Positions 16,876 to 26,295 are shown, counted from the first letter of the stretch. The stretch is DNA of 64,000 nt from Zhenpiania hominis (GCF_014333425.1 NZ_JACRYT010000012.1:26190-90189); one strand, 5' to 3'. Numbers and translations are program-made. Notes: generated by a model from the sequence alone, not told the origin.

Positions 16876-17736
16876 TTATTCCTCCAATCTCTTAAAACCA
16901 TACTCCATTAATGTATATGCGTCGTTAAACCAGTTTGGTGCGCCCATGACCACACAGATCAGCTCTTTTCCATCCCTCTGTGCCGAAGCCGCCAACGTCC
17001 GGCCGGAGGCTTTTGTATAACCGATTTTTATCCCGTTTCCACCCCGGAATTCATGAACCGTCTTATTTTTATTGTAAAAATGGGTAAAGTCGTTCCCCTC
17101 CCTCTGAGCGTCCCAGGACGGAGCTGCCACAATCGTGCGGAACATCGGATGCCGCATGGCTTCCCTCGCGATCTGTGCCAGATCCCAGGCCGTTGTATAA
17201 TGGTTTTCATCGAACAGTCCGTTGGGATTGACAAAATGCGTATTGCCGCAGCCCAGTTCTTCTGCCTTCGCGTTCATTTCCGCCACAAAATTTTCTGTAC
17301 TGCCTGCCGTCAGAATGGCCAGAGCAACAGCCGAATCGTTTCCGGACTGAAGCATGAGTCCGTACAGCAAATCTTCCAGACGGATTTTTTCTCCGGCTTT
17401 CAGATACAGAGACGACCCTTCCACCCCTTCCGCTTCCCGGGGTACGGTAACCACCTGATCGATAGGGCTGTCATAACGCTCCAGCGTTTCCAGAACCAGA
17501 AGAGCAGTCATAATTTTGGTAGTACTGGCAGGATACGCCCGCTCCCGCGCGTTTCTCTCATAGAGGACTTCCCCTGTTTCCGCTTCCACCAGGATCGCCT
17601 GTGACGCGGAAATCTGCGGTACAGCGGGCATCGCCGCGGTCTGCCGGACCTCATCCGCTTTGAAAGCGATCAAGACAACCGCGGTAAACAACACAGCAGC
17701 GAACCCGACTCCGATTCCAAAGTTTTTCTTTTTCAT
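16876..17736 (-). CDS. D-Ala-D-Ala carboxypeptidase (penicillin-binding, DacF type)
   Basis: 286 residues. An N-terminal signal or anchor helix at about 6-25 is followed by the S11 peptidase domain. Motifs in order: SxxK in PASTTKIM, SxN in QSGNDSAV, and the third motif, which reads KIG instead of KTG (GIKIGYTKASG). It trims the terminal D-Ala from peptidoglycan stem peptides outside the membrane. The domain normally following in PBP5/DacF proteins is missing, so this is the short form. The ATG at 17736 is preceded by AGGAG; an ATG at 17760 is less likely. First gene of an operon with the PyrK-like gene. Confidence 0.9.
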   Translation of the reverse strand: MKKKNFGIGVGFAAVLFTAVVLIAFKADEVRQTAAMPAVPQISASQAILVEAETGEVLYERNARERAYPASTTKIMTALLVLETLERYDSPIDQVVTVPREAEGVEGSSLYLKAGEKIRLEDLLYGLMLQSGNDSAVALAILTAGSTENFVAEMNAKAEELGCGNTHFVNPNGLFDENHYTTAWDLAQIAREAMRHPMFRTIVAAPSWDAQREGNDFTHFYNKNKTVHEFRGGNGIKIGYTKASGRTLAASAQRDGKELICVVMGAPNWFNDAYTLMEYGFKRLEE

Positions 17737-17787
17737 AATCAAAAATCTCCTACAGAACAATTTACGGTTCCGCGGGAGATTTTATGC

Positions 17788-19140
17788 TTACAAATGTTCC
17801 AGATACTGCCGCTCGGATTTGCTGATCCATCTTCCGCTCCGGTACCGGATGACAAAGCAGCACGCGCGGAAGAACCAGTCAATGGTCATCGCGATCCAGA
17901 CCCCGAATAGCCCCAGATGCAGATAAAGTCCCAGCAGGTAGCTGAAGGCCACGCGGAACACCCACATGGATACGATGGAAATCAACATGGTAAGCGCCAC
18001 ATCGTTGGACGCTCTGAGTGTATACGGCAGCGTGAAGGACAACGGCCAGATCAGCGCCGCGCAGACGGAATGATAAATCAGAATCTGCCTCGCGTACTGG
18101 CTCGCCAGATCCGAAAGACCATATACATAAAGAATCAGCGGCAGCGCCAGTACGACAACTCCGTTAAACAGGAGCATCGTCAGATAACAGATTTTCAGCA
18201 GCTTTTTCGTGTAATAGCGCACCTGTTGGTAATCTCGTGCCCCTACGCACTGAGAAACGACCGTAATTGTCGTGTAGCCCATGGCAATCCCCGGAAGAAT
18301 CGCAAAGGAAGCGACATAGTTTCCGATGGCGTTAGCCGCGATGGCGGCTGTACCGAATCCGGAAACAAGGCTGAGTACCAGAATTTTCCCCAGCTGAAAC
18401 ATGCTGTTTTCCAGCCCATTGGGAATTCCGATAGACAGAATCCGCTTCAGCAGGAACCAGTCCGGGCGAAACGTCAGCGGACGGGGAATATGCAGCAGCC
18501 GATCCTGCCGGAACAGCAGCTTTATAATGATCACCGCCGCAAGAATACGCGCGGCCAGCGTCGGAATCGCGGCCCCTTCCACCCCCATATGAAAACCGTA
18601 GAGCAAAATCGCAATTCCCGCCAGATTCACACCGTTCATCAAAAGAGACATCTGCATGGCAATCCTGGAGTTTCCCATGACCCGAAATACAGCGGCTCCC
18701 GCGTTGTACAGCGCGATAAACGGAATCGACGCGCTGACAATCAGAAGGAACACACGGCTGTTTTCCATGACGTCCGCCTCAATCTCTCCGAACACCTGGT
18801 GTAAAATAAAATCCCGGAATACATAGCAGGCGGCCATAACGACAATCGCGAAGGCAAAAATAAAGAGAACCATCTGCCATGCCGCTCTGCACCCGGTCTG
18901 GGGATCCCGCCTTCCGATATACTGACCCGCGACGACTGCCCCTCCGGTCGCCAGCGCCGAAAAGACATTAATAAAAAGAATAAAAATCGAGTCTACCAGG
19001 GAAACGCCCGACACAGCCGCTTCTCCCAGACTGGCCACCATAATCGAATCCACCAGTCCCACGGAAATCTGCAGAAACTGCTCGATAATCAGCGGTATGA
19101 TCAGCTTTTTCAGATCCTGATTGCTAAAACGGTACTCCAA
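17788..19140 (-). CDS. MATE-family efflux transporter
   Basis: 450 residues with about 12 membrane helices in two six-helix halves. The N-terminal motif LIIPLIIEQFLQISVGLVDS and the central AVVAGQYIGRRD are typical of the DinF/NorM group. These antiporters expel cationic drugs or metabolites using Na+ or H+. The start is TTG at 19140, with AAGGTGAGAG just before it; no better ATG lies nearby. Its start is 21 bases after the scpB stop, so it may belong to the mtnA-scpA-scpB transcript. Confidence 0.9.
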   Translation of the reverse strand: MEYRFSNQDLKKLIIPLIIEQFLQISVGLVDSIMVASLGEAAVSGVSLVDSIFILFINVFSALATGGAVVAGQYIGRRDPQTGCRAAWQMVLFIFAFAIVVMAACYVFRDFILHQVFGEIEADVMENSRVFLLIVSASIPFIALYNAGAAVFRVMGNSRIAMQMSLLMNGVNLAGIAILLYGFHMGVEGAAIPTLAARILAAVIIIKLLFRQDRLLHIPRPLTFRPDWFLLKRILSIGIPNGLENSMFQLGKILVLSLVSGFGTAAIAANAIGNYVASFAILPGIAMGYTTITVVSQCVGARDYQQVRYYTKKLLKICYLTMLLFNGVVVLALPLILYVYGLSDLASQYARQILIYHSVCAALIWPLSFTLPYTLRASNDVALTMLISIVSMWVFRVAFSYLLGLYLHLGLFGVWIAMTIDWFFRACCFVIRYRSGRWISKSERQYLEHL

Positions 19141-19160
19141 ACTCTCACCTTCTTAACACT

Positions 19161-19751
19161 TTATTTTTCCGGAAGCTTCAGGGAAATCTGCTGCAAATCC
19201 AGACTGTCGGCAGGCCCTTCCGCTCCCATAATCTCTTCGATTTCTTCAATATCCGGCAATTCTTTAAGGTTGGTAAACCCAAAATTTTTCAGAAACACAT
19301 CGGTAGTACCATACAAAATCGGCCGTCCAATCCCCGAAGAACGTCCTACCTCTGTGATCAGTTCTTTTTTTTCAAGTCCGTCGATTACCCGATCGCAGCG
19401 GATTCCCCGAATGGACTCGATCTCTCCTTTGGTGACCGGCTGCTTGTAAGCGATGATCGCCAAAACCTCCAGGGCGGACTGGGACAGCTTTTTATGCTTG
19501 ATCGGCGTACACAGCCGCTCGATATATTCGATATTTTCCTCGCAGGTTACGAACTGAAAACTCTTATTCACTTCCCTTATGCGAATACCTCTCTGCTGCC
19601 GCTCGTACTCCTCCTGCAGCTCCAAAAAACAGTTATACGCTTCTTTCCAGTTGATATTAAAGATCTCGGCTGCCAGTTTTACATCCAGCGGCTGTCCCCA
19701 CACGAACAGCATGGATTCAAAGGCAGACTTTATCGCGCGCTTACTCGTCAT
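19161..19751 (-). CDS. scpB: Segregation and condensation protein B
   Basis: 196 residues. Two winged-helix domains; the family stretch ALEVLAIIAYKQPVTKGEIESIRG lies near 91-114, with GRPILYGTTDVFLKNFG following. ScpB dimers bind ScpA and the SMC ATPase to form the condensin that compacts and separates chromosomes. The ATG overlaps the end of scpA by 11 bases and has GGGGGAGG upstream. Confidence 0.96.
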   Translation of the reverse strand: MTSKRAIKSAFESMLFVWGQPLDVKLAAEIFNINWKEAYNCFLELQEEYERQQRGIRIREVNKSFQFVTCEENIEYIERLCTPIKHKKLSQSALEVLAIIAYKQPVTKGEIESIRGIRCDRVIDGLEKKELITEVGRSSGIGRPILYGTTDVFLKNFGFTNLKELPDIEEIEEIMGAEGPADSLDLQQISLKLPEK

Positions 19752-20526
19752 CTGTACTTCCTCCCCCAGGCTCTTCCCCCGCCTCCAGCAGACGTTCGGT
19801 GGCCCTCACTGTGATGTCTCCATAGATGTACTTCTGATCCGCGTCCAGACGATTTTCTTTCATCATTTCCAGAACAGACGAAAACGTCAGTGCGATATCA
19901 TATCTATCCTCTTTTTTCTGCACCAGTTCTTTAAAATCCGCTTCCTCTCCCACGTGCTCCAGAAAATATTCCCGGATATCCGCCATTCTCGCTTCGGCGG
20001 TCGCTTTTTGTTTTTCCGTCCGGATATGGTGCCTGCGGATCTCTTCTTCTTTTTTCTTCTTTCTCAGGAACAGATCAAAAGCGGCGACAAACTGCCGCAG
20101 ATCCAGTTTCAGGTATTCATCCGGCTCCCCTGTGTAAACGGACAGATCCTCCTGCGGTTTTTCCATTGTCCGCAAACCGGATTCCTCCTGTTTGCGGAGC
20201 ATCTCGGCCAGTAGTTTGAACCGCTTGTACTCCAGTAGCTTTTCCACCAGTTCTGATCTTGGATCCTCAAATTCCGCTTCTTCTCCTCCCGGCGCTGTCC
20301 TCGGCAGGAGCATTTTGGATTTAATCTCGATAAGAGCTGCCGCCAGAACCAGAAACTCCGAGGCCAAAGGTACATCCAGACGCTTCATCTCTTCCATATA
20401 AGAAAGATACTGGCTGGTGATCTCGGATATCTCAATATCGTAAATACTCATCTGCGCGTGTTCAATCAGATAGACCAGCAGATCAAACGGGCCTTCAAAA
20501 ACATTGAGCTTTACTTTATATCCCAT
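19741..20526 (-). CDS. scpA: Segregation and condensation protein A
   Basis: 261 residues, the kleisin of bacterial condensin. The N-terminal hallmark is VFEGPFDLLVYLIEHAQMSIYDIEISEITSQY shortened here to its key parts: GPFDLL and the helix after it. A charged middle segment is followed by a C-terminal winged helix (FSSVLEMMKENRL...). The start overlaps the mtnA end by 11 bases, so translation is coupled. Confidence 0.96.
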   Translation of the reverse strand: MGYKVKLNVFEGPFDLLVYLIEHAQMSIYDIEISEITSQYLSYMEEMKRLDVPLASEFLVLAAALIEIKSKMLLPRTAPGGEEAEFEDPRSELVEKLLEYKRFKLLAEMLRKQEESGLRTMEKPQEDLSVYTGEPDEYLKLDLRQFVAAFDLFLRKKKKEEEIRRHHIRTEKQKATAEARMADIREYFLEHVGEEADFKELVQKKEDRYDIALTFSSVLEMMKENRLDADQKYIYGDITVRATERLLEAGEEPGGGSTDDE

Positions 20527-21586
20527 GAATCAGTTCCCTCAGGCTATCTTGATACGGAGGGCGCACAATGCCCTTTTCCGTAACAACCGCCGTAATATAC
20601 TCGTGATCGGTCACATCGAAAGCCGGGTTGTATGTTTTAATCCCTTCCGGCGCCATGGGCCGTTTATACCACAGGCTGCGGATTTCGTCCCCGTCCCGCT
20701 CTTCGATGACAATTTCTTCTCCGGAGGCCGTATCCAGATCAATTGTGGAAGTCGGCGCAAACATATAAAAAGGGATTCCGTACTCTTTGGCAAGAATCGC
20801 AACGCCCGAAGTCCCGATTTTATTGGCGCCGTCACCGTTGGCCGCCATACGGTCGCAGCCGACTACCACCGCGTCAATAAGCCCCTGTTTCATTACAGTG
20901 GAGGCCATATTATCGCAGATCAGTGTCACATCCACGCCCTCCCGGGAAAGCTCCCAGGCTGTCAGCCTGGCTCCCTGCAGCAGCGGGCGCGTTTCGTCCG
21001 CGTACACCCGGAACTGATATCCTCTCTCCTGGCCCAGATAAATGGGCGCCAGACAGGTTCCATACTTGGCGGTTGCCAGAGTTCCCGCATTACAGTGAGT
21101 CAGGATCCCCATTCCTTTTTTCAGGAGGGAGAGTCCGTGTTCTCCCATGGCAAGACAGCTCTGCTCATCTTCCCGGCGAATGGCGTCCGCCTCCTGGAAA
21201 AGTCCTTCTTTTATAAACGCCCTCTGTTCTTCCCATGGCGTTTCCGCATCTGCCTGCTCGCGCAGCTGGTACAGCCGCTCTTCCATCCGTTCCAGCGCCC
21301 AGAACAGATTCACCGCGGTCGGACGCGCGGTGGCGATATATTCCTTCGCCCAGTGAAAATCTCTGGCAAAATCCTGGAAGTTGGCAGACTCCAAATCCCT
21401 GACCGCCCGGTAAAGTCCGTACGCGGCAGCCACTCCGATTGCCGGCGCGCCCCGTACCTGCAGCTTTTTAATTGCCGCCCAGATTTCTTCCTTTGTTCGA
21501 AGTTCTATGTAATGCTCCTGTCCCGGAAGCAAACTCTGATCCAAAATCCACAGTCTGCTGTCTTCCATTTTTACAGGTGTGATCAT
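20516..21586 (-). CDS. mtnA: S-methyl-5-thioribose-1-phosphate isomerase
   Basis: 356 residues, full length. Converts 5-methylthioribose-1-phosphate to 5-methylthioribulose-1-phosphate in methionine salvage. Motifs: QVRGAPAIGVAAAYG near 44, the catalytic Cys region THCNAGTLATAKYGT near 158, catalytic Asp in VGCDRMAANGD and GTSGVAILAK near 258. Other mtn genes are absent from the window. The ATG follows GAAGGGG. It leads the scpA-scpB unit with 11-base overlaps, an unusual pairing of metabolism and chromosome segregation. Confidence 0.94.
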   Translation of the reverse strand: MITPVKMEDSRLWILDQSLLPGQEHYIELRTKEEIWAAIKKLQVRGAPAIGVAAAYGLYRAVRDLESANFQDFARDFHWAKEYIATARPTAVNLFWALERMEERLYQLREQADAETPWEEQRAFIKEGLFQEADAIRREDEQSCLAMGEHGLSLLKKGMGILTHCNAGTLATAKYGTCLAPIYLGQERGYQFRVYADETRPLLQGARLTAWELSREGVDVTLICDNMASTVMKQGLIDAVVVGCDRMAANGDGANKIGTSGVAILAKEYGIPFYMFAPTSTIDLDTASGEEIVIEERDGDEIRSLWYKRPMAPEGIKTYNPAFDVTDHEYITAVVTEKGIVRPPYQDSLRELIHGI

Positions 21587-21734
21587 ATCATTTCCCCCTT
21601 CACGTTCAACGGTCTTATTTTAACACATTTTTCCCTTCAGTTACAGCACAAAGTCCCTGCGCGGCACGCTGGTTCTCTTTGACAAATTGTGAAACTTGTA
21701 TTATAACTAAATAGAAAGAAAGGATTCAGACTCT

Positions 21735-22646
21735 ATGGAAAAACTCTCACGAAAGCAGACTACTATGCGGGTTTCCTTCGTCAGCATCGGTGGAAATCTG
21801 TTTTTATGTTGTTTAAAGCTATGCGCAGGCATTCTGGGCCGTTCCGGCGCTCTGGTCTCCGACGCCATTCATTCCGCGGCGGACGCCATTGACACGATTA
21901 TTGTGATTATAGGCGTAAAAATGGCCTCAAAAGCACCGGACGAACGGCACCCTTACGGCCACGAACGAATGGAATGTGTGGCCGCGCTGATTTTATCCAT
22001 TGTGCTGGGATGCATCGGCGCCGGAATCGGATATGCCGGCCTTGAAAAAATTATGTCCGGAAATTATGAAACACTGGGCGTTCCCAGTCGCCTCGCTCTC
22101 TTTGCGGCGCTGATCTCCATCGCCATAAAGGAAGGGCTTTACTGGTACATGCGGGGCTCCGCAAAACGAATCCGCTCCGACGCGCTCATGGCCATTGCCT
22201 GGCACAACCGGGCGGACGCCCTTTCTTCCATCGGCAGTTTTATCGGCATCATCGGTTCCAGAGCGGGCTTTCCTATCCTCGATCCGATTGTCAGCGTTAT
22301 CATCTGTCTGTTCGTTATTAAAGCGGCGCTGACCATTTTTATCGAGGCGGTCAATAAGATGATCGACCGAGCCTGCGATCCGAAGACTGCCGCCGCGATT
22401 CAAAACGCTGCCGCCGATTATCTGCGGAAGCAGGCTGCCGGAGAGCTGGGGCAGCTGCGCACCCGTCTATTCGGAGATAAAGTCTATGTGGAAATCGAAA
22501 TTTACCTTCCGGGGGACCGCTCCCTGGCGGAATCTTGTCAGTTCAGCTCACAGCTGCGCCATTTCATTGAAGAAAGCTTTGACATGGTCAAAGTCTGCAA
22601 AGTTCTGCCCCTTCCCCTCGAAAAAAGCAGCAGCCATGATAAATAA
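21735..22646 (+). CDS. Cation diffusion facilitator (CDF) metal transporter
   Basis: 303 residues. Six membrane helices are followed by a ~90-residue cytoplasmic ferredoxin-like dimerisation domain. Transport site residues are seen as SDAIHSAADAID (HxxxD) in helix 2 and HNRADALSS in helix 5. The loop KAPDERHPYGHERME is typical of the FieF/YdfM group. Exports Zn2+, Fe2+, Mn2+ or Cd2+ in exchange for protons; which metal is not decidable here. GAAAGGA precedes the ATG. Monocistronic, divergent from mtnA. Confidence 0.93.
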   Translation: MEKLSRKQTTMRVSFVSIGGNLFLCCLKLCAGILGRSGALVSDAIHSAADAIDTIIVIIGVKMASKAPDERHPYGHERMECVAALILSIVLGCIGAGIGYAGLEKIMSGNYETLGVPSRLALFAALISIAIKEGLYWYMRGSAKRIRSDALMAIAWHNRADALSSIGSFIGIIGSRAGFPILDPIVSVIICLFVIKAALTIFIEAVNKMIDRACDPKTAAAIQNAAADYLRKQAAGELGQLRTRLFGDKVYVEIEIYLPGDRSLAESCQFSSQLRHFIEESFDMVKVCKVLPLPLEKSSSHDK

Positions 22647-22671
22647 TACTACCGCGCTTCAAACCAGCGCT

Positions 22672-22706
22672 GCCGTTCCAGTACTTCTGAGAACGGTATT
22701 TTTTTA
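22672..22706 (+). terminator. Terminator of the CDF transporter gene
   Basis: CCGTTC/GAACGG stem around a ~12-base loop, followed by TATTTTTTT. Confidence 0.75.
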
Positions 22707-22738
22707 TTCAGGATCCGCGGAAAGTATTCCAACTAAGC

Positions 22739-22773
22739 AAAAAAAGGGACCCACAACTCGCATTGCAGGTCCC
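22739..22773 (-). terminator. Terminator of the aminotransferase gene
   Basis: Minus strand GGGACC/GGTCCC stem with a 16-base loop and a run of seven T, 27 bases past the stop. Confidence 0.8.
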
Positions 22774-22799
22774 AAAGGTAATTATGATGAAATTATCAT

Positions 22800-24185
22800 T
22801 TACAGTTTGAAGTCAGCTTTAACAGCAGCCAGAGCTTCGTCCAGTGCAGCCAGAACTTTGTCGATTGTTTCATAGCTCTGAGTTGCAGGCGGCTCGATTC
22901 TTACTGTCTTAGCATTTACTAATGTACCAGCTACCATTACCTTTCTTTCGAACAGGTGCTTAGTTACATCGTATCCAACTTCTGCTTCCGGGAATTCCAT
23001 ACAGATCAGCATACCAGCTCCTCTGTAAGCAGTCAGGACAGTCGGATATTTTTCATGTAATTTCTGCAGGCCTTTCAGGTAGTATTCACCCTTTTCTTTT
23101 GCCTGTCCCGGGATATCGTTTTTCAGCATATATTTGATTGTGGAAATGAATGCTGCGCAAGCCAGCGGGTTACCACCGAATGTCGGGGATCCCAGAATCC
23201 ACGGATTGTCAAACATTTTGCCTTCCTGACCAGTACCAACACCGGATTTTTCATAAGTCCAAGGTCTAGCGATAATACCAGTGATCGGAACAACACCGCC
23301 GGAAGAAGCTTTACCGAATGTCATGATATCCGGAGTAACATCTTCTACTTCGCATCTCCACATTGTACCAGTACGTCCCAGACCAGTCTGGATTTCGTCA
23401 AAGATCAGAGCTACGCCATATTTGTCAGCGATTTCTCTTAATCTCTTCAGGTATCCTGTCGGAGGAATGTTAACGCCAGCTTCACCCTGAACCGGTTCAA
23501 CGATGATAGCCGCAACCTTTTCACCTACAGCCTGCAGGTTCTTAATCGCAGTTTCTGTAGCGTCAGCGTTACCATATTCAACGTGCTGTACCTGCTGAAT
23601 CATCGGGATGTAGTCTTCTCTGTAAGCGCCCTTACCTCCCATGGAGATAGCACCCATGGATTTTCCGTGGAACGCGCCAACTGTGGAGATGTACCATCTT
23701 CCGCCAGTAGCCAGTCTAGCCAGTTTCAGAGCCATTTCTACCGCTTCAGCACCACCGTTAGTGAAGAAGGAGTACTGCAGATCTCCAGGAGTGATCATTG
23801 CCAGCAGTTTAGCCAGGTAACCTCTCAGCGGGTCTACCAGTTCCTGGGAGTGCAGAGAGAATCTATCTAACTGAGCACGTACAGTCTTTTTAATTTCCTG
23901 GTTGTTATGTCCGCAGATGAAGATACCGAATCCGCCCAGGCAGTCGATGAATTCTGTGCCGTTCAGATCTCTGAATACATCACCTTCGTCTTCCCATTCA
24001 ATGAACGCGGAATCAGTAGATACAGACTTTCTGTATTCCAGCCATCCCGGATTGTAGTTTTCGTTAAAGTTCGCGATTGATTCGTCATGGATGGCCTTCT
24101 TGTCAGCGTCTGTCAGCGCATCCTTTTCAATGTAATCAACAACGCGAGTTGCCAGCTCTAAAGCTTCTTTGTTCTTTGCAGTCAT
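22800..24185 (-). CDS. patA: Putrescine-type class III aminotransferase
   Basis: 461 residues, matching PatA/YgjG length (459). Transfers an amino group from putrescine (or cadaverine and similar diamines) to 2-oxoglutarate. Motifs: PLP cofactor Asp in LIFDEIQTGLGRTG, PLP Lys in MTFGKASSGGVVP, and FFTNGGAEAVEMALK near 140. The N-terminal ~60-residue extension is typical of PatA rather than ornithine or acetylornithine aminotransferases. Its codon choice is visibly narrower than its neighbours (many CTG, GAA, GCT/GCA), consistent with high expression. AGGGAGG lies eight bases from the ATG. It sits next to an APC permease and MarR regulator, suggesting an amine-catabolic unit. Confidence 0.85.
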   Translation of the reverse strand: MTAKNKEALELATRVVDYIEKDALTDADKKAIHDESIANFNENYNPGWLEYRKSVSTDSAFIEWEDEGDVFRDLNGTEFIDCLGGFGIFICGHNNQEIKKTVRAQLDRFSLHSQELVDPLRGYLAKLLAMITPGDLQYSFFTNGGAEAVEMALKLARLATGGRWYISTVGAFHGKSMGAISMGGKGAYREDYIPMIQQVQHVEYGNADATETAIKNLQAVGEKVAAIIVEPVQGEAGVNIPPTGYLKRLREIADKYGVALIFDEIQTGLGRTGTMWRCEVEDVTPDIMTFGKASSGGVVPITGIIARPWTYEKSGVGTGQEGKMFDNPWILGSPTFGGNPLACAAFISTIKYMLKNDIPGQAKEKGEYYLKGLQKLHEKYPTVLTAYRGAGMLICMEFPEAEVGYDVTKHLFERKVMVAGTLVNAKTVRIEPPATQSYETIDKVLAALDEALAAVKADFKL

Positions 24186-24211
24186 TTTAGTGACCTCCCT
24201 TTTCTTTTTTG

Positions 24212-24279
24212 TGCTATCCTGACACCTGATAGCAACAGTATAACTTTTACGTCTCTATATATATACAAATCTCATGCCA
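24212..24279 (-). promoter_or_regulatory. Leader dyad and possible -24/-12 promoter of patA
   Basis: TGCTATC (24212-24218) and GATAGCA (24228-24234) form a 7-bp inverted repeat, either a leader hairpin or an operator. Upstream on the minus strand TGGCATGAGATTTGTA (24264-24279) has GG and TTG spaced like a sigma-54 site but lacks the usual GC at -12. Tentative. Confidence 0.25.
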
Positions 24280-24478
24280 AGTCTTCTCCGTAAGCTTTTT
24301 CACTGTAGAAATATTCTGAAAAAGCCTTGTTTTCCAAGGATTCTCAACGATATTTTTTTTTACAGTTTTTTCTTAGCTATCAGAAATCCGGAATTTTTTT
24401 GCCTTTTTTTCGTATCAATTCTAATAATTATTCTCATTTGTGAGATATATTAATTCTCTTCCTCGCCCTCTGCTGTTC

Positions 24479-24510
24479 AAAAAAGGAAACGGTTCCGCGG
24501 GCCGTTTCCT
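24479..24510 (-). terminator. Strong terminator in the patA-permease gap
   Basis: Minus strand AGGAAACGG/CCGTTTCCT 9-bp stem, 9-base loop, followed by TTTTTT. It lies 228 bases past the permease stop, beyond a first hairpin. Confidence 0.75.
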
Positions 24511-24667
24511 CCGAAAGGTTCATTTAATATATGTAGTTTTTTTATTTTGGTTTGTACATTCCTCTGCGCAGCTGCCCTCAGAATATCACTGTCATTCCGT
24601 TCTCCGCAAGCACCTTCCGCAGCGTCAGAACGCAAAACTGCGCAGAAAAAAGTCTCAAAAAATGAGA

Positions 24668-24697
24668 AGAAGGCAGTATGCCAGAAGACTGCCTTCT
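24668..24697 (-). terminator. Hairpin downstream of the APC permease gene
   Basis: Perfect 10-bp stem AGAAGGCAGT/ACTGCCTTCT with a 10-base loop. TTTT follows on the plus side, and a delayed T-run (after TCTCA) on the minus side. Probably the first, weaker end of the permease transcript. Confidence 0.5.
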
Positions 24698-24737
24698 TTT
24701 CCAAAATCAGATCTTAATAAATGTAAATTTCCCCTTG

Positions 24738-26236
24738 CTACTTATTAAGATCCGGGAATGTTTCATCAAAGGATTTTTCATCGTGAGACAATGCGTTTAC
24801 ATTGCGCACATGGCCGGTCTTTCTCGCGATGACCCGTATAATCATCGGCACGATAACCGACGCGGTAGCGAGACAGAACGCAGGAAACTGTCCTTCACCA
24901 AACGCCATCATAATCAGGAAGATAATCTGCGCGATCATGGCGAAAGCCGGCAGCCAGGTCTGTCCTTTCTTTACACGCGCTTTCAGGCAGGTCTCCGGAT
25001 CGTAGCCTCTCTTCTTGAGCCTTTTTCTGAATACCAGCTGCGAAGCGCAAATTCCTACCCAGGCAAGTGTTCCTGTGAATCCGGATAGAGACAGAAGGTT
25101 CGCGTACAGAGACGACATAGCGCCTGTCAGTTCAGATACAAGGCCGATGATAAGCACGATCCACATGAACAACAGCGTAAAGAGCGCCGCGTTCCGCGGA
25201 TTGGATGTCTTAGTCAGTTTGCTCAGGAACTTCGGCGCAAGCCCTTCGATGGACAGACCGAACATGGCTCTTACAGTACCGTAGAACCCCGTATTCGCGC
25301 AGCTGAACGCCGCAATCAGCACAACAGCCGACATGATGATTCCAAAGAATCCCATGTTATATCGGTTCATAATATCCGCGAAGATCGGATTGTCCTCTGT
25401 TCCCAGATTCCAGGGGTAAATCAATACGATCAGCAGGATCGGCACCATATACAGTCCGGCAATACGGTAGGTAACACTTTTACATGCTCTCGGAACCGAT
25501 TTTTCCGGATCCTGCGCCTCAGCCGCCGCCAGACCTACGATTTCCGTGCCCTGGAAGGTTACCAGCACAACCGTCATAGAAGTGAATACGATCGCCATTC
25601 CTTTCGGGAACATCTGCGGCACGAATCCTTCGTCTCCGCCGAAGTTAACGCTTCCGCCCAGGAAGTGATCGCTTCCCCACAGGCCTACCCAGATTCCGAA
25701 CGCCAGGATAATAAATAAAATAATTACACATACTTTTGTAATGGCAAGTCCTGATTCAATCTTCGCGAAGATATCAACTGCGCAGAGATTGATAATCGTG
25801 AGCGCCAGCAGCGCGCCAACCGCGCAGGCTACGTAAAATACGCCGCTCGTCGAGCCTGTCAGATACTGGAGTACGGTAGCGACCGCAACCGCTTCCGATG
25901 GTACGTAGCAAACCCAGTTAAACCAGAACGACCATCCCATACCGGTCGAAAGCGTCTCACCCAGAAATTCATTGGTATAGGCGACAAACGATCCTTTTCT
26001 CGGAAGGTTTACCAGCAGTTCCGCATACGCGATCATCAGTCCGTAAACAATAACGCCTACAATCGCGAACGCGATCAGAACCGCGGGCCCCATCTCGCCA
26101 AGACAGGTTCCCACTCCCAGAAAATAGCAGGAACCGATAACGCCGCCAAGGCCGATGAACGATACCTGCCATCCCTTAATCCCTCGTTTCAGCTCTTGAT
26201 TTTCACTTGAGGGTTCCACTTTTTTACTTCTGACAT
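24738..26236 (-). CDS. APC-family amino acid/polyamine permease, start-proximal frame shift
   Basis: About 490-500 residues with 12 membrane helices; the APC signature GLGGVIGSCYFLGVG is in helix 1. Related to lysine/aromatic/GABA permeases of the AAT group; the neighbours suggest a diamine or amino-acid substrate. The only good site (AGGAGG, eight bases) serves ATG 26236, which reads MSEVKK and then leaves frame at GTA AAA AAG TGG. The long frame, VEPSSENQELKRG onward, begins at that point (GTG 26219). One extra A, or -1 slippage on A AAA AAG, joins them. An in-frame TTG at 26324 is actually the -35 box. Could be recoding, a recent indel or an assembly error. Confidence 0.8.
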
Positions 26237-26272
26237 AAATATTGCCTCCTTTCAGCAATTCCCTCCCCTTTT

Positions 26273-26290
26273 TAGTCCCGTTTCGGACTA
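26273..26290. promoter_or_regulatory. Candidate MarR operator
   Basis: Perfect inverted repeat TAGTCC-N6-GGACTA immediately downstream of the permease -10, in the shared region with the divergent marR gene. Size and position fit a MarR-dimer site that would block the permease promoter. Confidence 0.5.
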
Positions 26291-26295
26291 TTTTT

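Noticed and set aside
22800..24185. patA as a horizontally acquired gene because of different codon use
   Set aside because: The bias is towards a narrow codon set, which fits high expression; no mobile-element marks flank it.
24264..24279. Definite sigma-54 promoter for patA
   Set aside because: GG and TTG spacing fits, but the nearly invariant GC at -12 is GT; kept only as a weak feature.
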